This document shows, piece by piece, positions 59,928 through 64,000 of a DNA stretch of 64,000 nt (positions within the stretch are counted from its first letter, which is position 1; each line of letters opens with the position of its first letter). Source of the DNA: an uncultured Sphingomonadaceae bacterium (GTDB lineage Bacteria; Pseudomonadota; Alphaproteobacteria; Sphingomonadales; Sphingomonadaceae); contig CANLQE010000001.1 in NCBI GenBank assembly GCA_947493215.1, forward strand, positions 372,001 through 436,000. Reading direction: 5' to 3'. A program made the position numbers and the translations under genes. Under the pieces are notes generated by a model, which saw nothing but the letters and a program-made list of their open reading frames with translations, was not told the DNA's origin and did no database searches.

Positions 59928-60482
59928 TTATCTGCTTAGCCCATCAATGGCGGCCCAACCGTGCGCGCCAAGATGTTGCCGTTGGTGGAATCGCAGCGCG
60001 TTCATGCCGCCAAGCAATATTACCGGCTTTGTACATAGCCCGATAAGAAGTTTGAGCTGCAGCTGTGCCAATGGCTTTTGGCCGGGATGGGAGCGGGTCC
60101 GAAAAGCCGGGGACAGAAAGAACAGGTCCACGCCCGCATGTTTGGCTGCCATAATTTCTGCAGGACCATGAACTGGGGCGCTGTGTAGCAAACCGGACGT
60201 CTGATGTCTTTTCCATTGCCGCCCGTGGACGCCGTCCGCACCCCATTGGCGTGCCAGTTGTGGAGATCCTGCAAGGATCAGGACATGAGCGCCTCGGTGC
60301 GCGCCGCTTTTAATGGCTTGAAACCGCTCATATCTCCGGTCTTCATCGAGATGGTAGTGGCGAAATATAATCCCGCTACCGCGTGGCAAATCTCTTATCG
60401 ATTGTTCCAGCACGGCATCATTGCGCACGTCCGTCATCAACCAGATTTGCGGATAAAGATCGGAAAAGCAGGGGTGGTGCAT
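59928..60482 (-). CDS. Thiamine-phosphate synthase-like protein with altered active site
   Basis: The 184-residue TIM-barrel-like protein resembles ThiE: IWLMTDVRND at the start, GADGVHGRQ in place of GADGVHLGQ, HAGVDLFFLSPAFRTRSHPG in place of the GPxFxTxTK loop, and PVILLGGMNALRF in place of the phosphate loop. The usual Gln-x-Arg-x-Lys segment is FRHYHL and the Lys of the TxTK loop is replaced. Catalysis of thiamine phosphate formation is therefore doubtful. GTG 60491 is an alternative start. Divergent from yggS. Confidence 0.65.
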   Translation of the reverse strand: MHHPCFSDLYPQIWLMTDVRNDAVLEQSIRDLPRGSGIIFRHYHLDEDRRYERFQAIKSGAHRGAHVLILAGSPQLARQWGADGVHGRQWKRHQTSGLLHSAPVHGPAEIMAAKHAGVDLFFLSPAFRTRSHPGQKPLAQLQLKLLIGLCTKPVILLGGMNALRFHQRQHLGAHGWAAIDGLSR

Positions 60483-60528
60483 ATCGGTCACCTGCCATAT
60501 AGGCGGCCAATAGCCAATTGAGAAATTT

Positions 60529-61200
60529 ATGACGCAGAATCTGGAATGTAACGAGCGCCTGAACGGGATTCAGGAGAAAATCGCCAAAGCGGCCAAGTTG
60601 GCGCAGCGCAAAGCGGAAGACGTGCGCCTCATGGCGATCTCCAAAACTCGATCTGCCGACGAGATACGGACATTGTTAGATACGGGCCATAGGCTGTTTG
60701 GCGAAAACCGGGTACAAGAAACTGCCGCAAAATGGCCCGCTCTGCGCGAGGCTTATGATGATGTGGAAGTGCATCTGGTCGGCCAACTGCAATCCAATAA
60801 AGCCGAAGACGCGGTACAGCTATTTGACGCGATCCATTCGCTAGACCGCTCGTCCTTGGTCAAGGCTCTAGCCAAGGCGATGGACAAGCTCGATCGGCGA
60901 ATTCCATGCTATATTCAAGTGAATATAGGCGAGGAATCACAAAAAGGTGGCTGCATGATTGGCAATGTATCGGACCTTCTGGAAACGGCCCGATCGGCCG
61001 GAATAGATGTCGCAGGGTTAATGTGTGTCCCGCCAACCGGTGTTCACCCTGCTCCCTATTTTGCGCTGCTGGCGAAACTCTCGAAAGATAATGGCTTGAT
61101 GGGTCTCAGCATGGGCATGTCCGGTGATTTTGAAAGCGCGATCAAATTGGGCGCGACCTATGTGCGGGTTGGTACAGCTCTCTTTGGCGCGCGACCCTAG
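60529..61200 (+). CDS. YggS-family PLP homeostasis protein
   Basis: The 223-residue single-domain PLP-binding protein of the alanine racemase fold has the PLP Lys in LMAISKTRSADEI near 37-43, FGENRVQE, HLVGQLQSNK, and the C-terminal LSMGMSGDFESAIKLGATYVRVGTALFG, all family hallmarks. It keeps free PLP in balance and has no enzyme activity known. It overlaps the antiporter gene by four bases tail-to-tail. Confidence 0.93.
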   Translation: MTQNLECNERLNGIQEKIAKAAKLAQRKAEDVRLMAISKTRSADEIRTLLDTGHRLFGENRVQETAAKWPALREAYDDVEVHLVGQLQSNKAEDAVQLFDAIHSLDRSSLVKALAKAMDKLDRRIPCYIQVNIGEESQKGGCMIGNVSDLLETARSAGIDVAGLMCVPPTGVHPAPYFALLAKLSKDNGLMGLSMGMSGDFESAIKLGATYVRVGTALFGARP

Positions 61201-63053
61201 CTTTCGCTTTTAGTATCCCCGTTTTTCTCGGCCTCTTTGGCGGCGCGGTCTGCTTTGCGTTCTTCCGGCGTGTCCGGAGCCACAAAACTGATTACAACGT
61301 CGCCATTTTCGATCACGGGCTTCGCGTCAGTGGCAAAGAAAAGCAAGCGGCGATCTTCTTTTAACACTGCCAGCGGCTCTTCGTCTGTTTCCAGATTTTT
61401 GCGATATTCTTCGGCAGAGAAAATCTCGGTAATATTGGTCTTGCTAAACCGCCAGCCATCGCGCTCTCGGTCGAGCAGACTGTTAAAGTCCGTTCCCGAT
61501 TCAAACAATATCCGGCCATGGCCGACCTTGCTTTTGGCTTTCCCGCGGCTGTCATTGGACAGGCGGCTGATCTGGTCAAAGCCCATTTCCGGCCCCAGAT
61601 CAGCGGTGATCAGCTGATTTTGGCTATCATTGTCGGTGGCCACAATCATATGTTGAAATTCGCCCAACTCGATATGATCATTATGGGCCTCGTCCAATAT
61701 ATCGCCCTGATGGACTTTTAAGTCTTCATGCCTAGCACGGCGCAGCGCAAACTGACTGGTGTCCGCCATCAGCACTTCGATATCGAGGGATTTGAGGATT
61801 TTACCCAGGGCTACCGACCATCTTGTAGCGCCAACGATCAATATGCCTTCACCTTTGCCCTCATTAATGCCGAGACGTTCAGCGACCCAGGCAGCGGAAA
61901 AGCCGTGGGCAAAGATTGTCGCGATAACCACGGCAAAGCTCAGCGGTACTAAAGCTTCTGCCCCCGGAAAACCATGATCGACCAAACGGATGGCAAACAG
62001 GCCGGTAATGGCAACGGCGACGATGCCGCGCGGCGCGATCCAGGCGATGAAGAGCCGCTCTCGCCAGGGCAGAGAGCTGAACAGCAGCGCGACCAATACC
62101 GATATCGGCCGGACGACGAACAACAATAGGATCAGGAAGATGACAAATTGTGGCCGGAACTGCTGAACGGTTTCCCAATCCAGCGTAGCAGACAGGATGA
62201 TGAAGACGCCGGAGATCAGCAAGACTGCCAAGTCTTCCTTGAATCGGTGCAGCGCCTGACTGGAATAGATTTGCCGGTTAGCCATGACAACACCCATGAC
62301 GGTGACAGTGATCAATCCGGTTTCATGCATGATGAGATCGGCAAGAACAAAGCCGCCGATGACCGTGATCAGCAAAAATGGCGCTTTCAGATATTCAGGC
62401 ACATGCCCGCGCGGGAACAGCCAAGTGATGGCGTAACCCAAAGCCGCACCGATCAGGCCTGCGAGGAAACTGGCCGCCAGTACGTCCATGCTGATGGCCG
62501 CAATGTTGGCGTTGGGACCTTCATAGGTAATATAGGCGTAAATCCCTACCGCTAGCAGCGCGCCAATTGGGTCATTTACGATACCCTCCCATTTCAGAAC
62601 ATTGCGCACCCGCGATGGTACGCGCAAGGTACGCAGCATTGGGCCAATGACGGTGGGGCCGGTAACAATCATAATGCCGCCAAGCAGCGCGGAAATTTCC
62701 CAAGATAGTCCCGCCCCATAATGGGCAGCACCCGTCCCCAGAACCCAGGCTATCGGTCCAGCGATAAATACCATCATGAATACAGCGCCGCCCGCTTGGC
62801 GAAGTTCCCGGAAGTTGAGGCTCAGCCCGCCTTCAAATAATATGACAGCGACCGCGAGCTTGATAATCGGTTCTTGCAGTGCGCCAAAATCCCGCTCGGG
62901 GTCTATAATCCCTAAAACTGGGCCAGCGAGGATTCCAACAATCAACATCAGGGCAATGGCTGGTCGTCCGGTACGCCAGGCAACCCATTGTGCGCCAATG
63001 CCCAAAAGGCCAATCAACGCAATTTTCACCATCAGCGAATCAACAATAATCAT
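61197..63053 (-). CDS. CPA1-type Na+(K+)/H+ antiporter with TrkA-N domain
   Basis: The 618-residue protein has about 12 membrane helices in residues 1-390 with the ion-site motif EGIVNDPIGALLAVG near 157-171 and WIAPRGIVAVAITGLF near 340. A cytoplasmic Rossmann-like TrkA-N domain follows (ILIVGATRWSVALGKILKSLDIEVLMADTS from about 402), then an acidic-basic C-terminal tail. It likely exchanges Na+ or K+ for protons and may be gated by NAD(H) or nucleotides. The GATRWS loop lacks the full GxGxxG. Lies 62 nt after bioA on the same strand. Confidence 0.88.
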   Translation of the reverse strand: MIIVDSLMVKIALIGLLGIGAQWVAWRTGRPAIALMLIVGILAGPVLGIIDPERDFGALQEPIIKLAVAVILFEGGLSLNFRELRQAGGAVFMMVFIAGPIAWVLGTGAAHYGAGLSWEISALLGGIMIVTGPTVIGPMLRTLRVPSRVRNVLKWEGIVNDPIGALLAVGIYAYITYEGPNANIAAISMDVLAASFLAGLIGAALGYAITWLFPRGHVPEYLKAPFLLITVIGGFVLADLIMHETGLITVTVMGVVMANRQIYSSQALHRFKEDLAVLLISGVFIILSATLDWETVQQFRPQFVIFLILLLFVVRPISVLVALLFSSLPWRERLFIAWIAPRGIVAVAITGLFAIRLVDHGFPGAEALVPLSFAVVIATIFAHGFSAAWVAERLGINEGKGEGILIVGATRWSVALGKILKSLDIEVLMADTSQFALRRARHEDLKVHQGDILDEAHNDHIELGEFQHMIVATDNDSQNQLITADLGPEMGFDQISRLSNDSRGKAKSKVGHGRILFESGTDFNSLLDRERDGWRFSKTNITEIFSAEEYRKNLETDEEPLAVLKEDRRLLFFATDAKPVIENGDVVISFVAPDTPEERKADRAAKEAEKNGDTKSES

Positions 63054-63115
63054 TTGTAATCTATGCCGTTTCTCTAAGGGATATGCAAAATATCATCTGC
63101 ATGCGCTTATGGCCA

Positions 63116-64000
63116 CTACGCAAAATGCTCTACGGCCTCTTCCACAACACTGTAAACCGTAGAGAGCTGAACATCGGTAATACAATAAGGAGGCATCAAG
63201 TAAACCGTATTACCAAGAGGCCGCAGCAGCACGCCTCGGTCGGCGAAAAAGCGAAGCAGCTGTGGTCCAAGCGCAGACATATAGTTGCCGCTAGCCTCGT
63301 CTATTTCAAAGGCGAGGATTGTGCCGCATTGGCGAATCGCGGAGATATTATTGTGCTCGCTAAGCTGCCGGGCAAAATCTTTATGGCGTGTGATGATATC
63401 GTCGATGCGCAGCTGCACGGGCTCGTCGCGCCAGATTTGCAGATTGGCATTAGCAGCGGCGCAGGCAATTGGGTTGGCAGTGAAGCTGCTGGAATGAAAG
63501 AACATTTTGGTACGGTCTTGGGAAAAATGGGCGTCATATATCGGCGCGCTGGCCGCTGTCACAGCAAGCGGGATTACCCCGCCAGTCAGCCCCTTGGCCA
63601 TGCACAATATGTCGGGCGTGATACCAGCTTGCTCGCAAGCGAAGACGGTACCGGTCCGGCCCCAGCCCGTCATGACTTCATCCGCGATGAATAGCACATC
63701 ATGTTGCCGGCAAATGCGGTACATCTCGGCGAGGACCTTGGACGAATAGATCTTCATGCCCCCCGCGCCCAGAATCAGTGGCTCGATAATCAGCGCGGCG
63801 GGAGGATTATCCTGATTGGTGCAAAATGCTGTCAGTGCATCAAGCGTCACCTGCTCCGCACCCTCTGTTGGAAAGGGTATTGAACCCACGTCAAACAGCA
63901 AGGGCGCATAGGCCTGATTAAACACGCCGCGCGCGCCAACGGACATCGCGCCGATGGTGTCGCCGTGATAGCTATGATCCATCACCACTATGCGGTGCCG
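63116..64000 (-). CDS. bioA: Adenosylmethionine-8-amino-7-oxononanoate aminotransferase BioA, C-terminal part (cut by window edge)
   Basis: The 5' end lies beyond the window. The visible 294 residues include DHSYHGDTIGAMSVGA, LIIEPLILGAGGM, DEVMTGWGRTG (PLP aspartate) and CMAKGLTGGVIPL with the PLP-binding Lys, which fit BioA closely. It makes 7,8-diaminononanoate in biotin synthesis using SAM as amino donor. Biotin is the cofactor of the acyl-CoA carboxylase at 12-16.5 kb. The stop is at 63116. Confidence 0.9.
   Translation of the reverse strand, partial: RHRIVVMDHSYHGDTIGAMSVGARGVFNQAYAPLLFDVGSIPFPTEGAEQVTLDALTAFCTNQDNPPAALIIEPLILGAGGMKIYSSKVLAEMYRICRQHDVLFIADEVMTGWGRTGTVFACEQAGITPDILCMAKGLTGGVIPLAVTAASAPIYDAHFSQDRTKMFFHSSSFTANPIACAAANANLQIWRDEPVQLRIDDIITRHKDFARQLSEHNNISAIRQCGTILAFEIDEASGNYMSALGPQLLRFFADRGVLLRPLGNTVYLMPPYCITDVQLSTVYSVVEEAVEHFA

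Noticed and set aside
60483-60528. TPP riboswitch near the ThiE-like gene
   Set aside because: The intergenic space is 46 nt and has no CUGAGA-type core.
1-64000. tRNA, rRNA, CRISPR, insertion sequences or prophage
   Set aside because: No T-loop/cloverleaf pattern, repeat-spacer array, transposase, integrase or phage structural gene was found by reading both strands.

Overview
The window looks like chromosomal DNA of a sphingomonad-like alphaproteobacterium (Sphingomonadaceae is my best guess). GC is moderate by eye, genes are densely packed with many ATGA start/stop overlaps, and several families are typical of Alphaproteobacteria: MmcB, DUF1491, DUF3576, DUF6489, an SleB-type hydrolase and DUF4402 pilins. 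I see no tRNA, rRNA, insertion sequence, prophage or CRISPR array.

The most informative part is about 29.1-44.6 kb. It carries parB-parA-rsmG-mnmG-mnmE, then rho, hemJ and hemE, then a 302-bp non-coding gap, then ppsR-maf-aroE-coaE-dnaQ. This is the gene order that flanks the replication origin of Caulobacter crescentus. The gap holds one exact and three near-exact DnaA boxes, an AT-rich stretch, two GANTC sites and a CtrA-like site, so I call it oriC. Four parS centromere sites lie within about 12 kb around it, three of them inside coding sequence. Genes left of the gap mostly run leftward and genes right of it rightward, as expected for two diverging replication forks.

Region by region. 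0-4.4 kb: the 5' end of a TonB-dependent receptor, a glutathione transferase, a purine-salvage pair (phosphoribosyltransferase plus adenine deaminase), a UDP-glucuronate epimerase and an FMN reductase. 4.6-9.4 kb: acyl-CoA dehydrogenase, thiolase and a FadB-like two-function enzyme, with a perfect palindrome before the thiolase and a strong two-way terminator at the end. 9.4-21.3 kb: a TetR regulator diverging from a tight eight-gene operon made of AtuA, a biotin-dependent acyl-CoA carboxylase (both subunits), an enoyl-CoA hydratase, a nitronate-monooxygenase-family flavoprotein, a CaiB-type CoA-transferase, a TIGR03084 protein and an acyl-CoA synthetase. The core resembles the acyclic terpene (atu) pathway of Pseudomonas, but several parts are different, so the substrate is open. 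21.3-24.3 kb: NADH dehydrogenase-like flavoprotein, lipid kinase, hydrolase. 24.4-28.8 kb: a compact surface-fibre locus with a DUF4402 pilin, a periplasmic chaperone and a 919-residue usher-like protein of unusual build.

44.7-53.4 kb: HPF, PtsN, a thioesterase, a cell wall hydrolase, MmcB under an SOS box, an ankyrin protein, SCO, YcgN, a YgjP-like metalloprotease, penicillin-binding protein 1A and MsrB. 53.5-58.8 kb: an orphan DUF4402 protein, then leuS-lptE-holA and a DUF3576 lipoprotein. 59.1-64 kb: a small predicted outer-membrane protein, a degenerate ThiE-like protein, YggS, a cation/proton antiporter with a TrkA-N domain, and the 3' part of bioA cut by the window edge.

No single wholly new system is proven. 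The best candidates for something undescribed are the pilin/chaperone/usher-like locus, the hybrid atu-like operon, and the origin region with coding-embedded parS sites.
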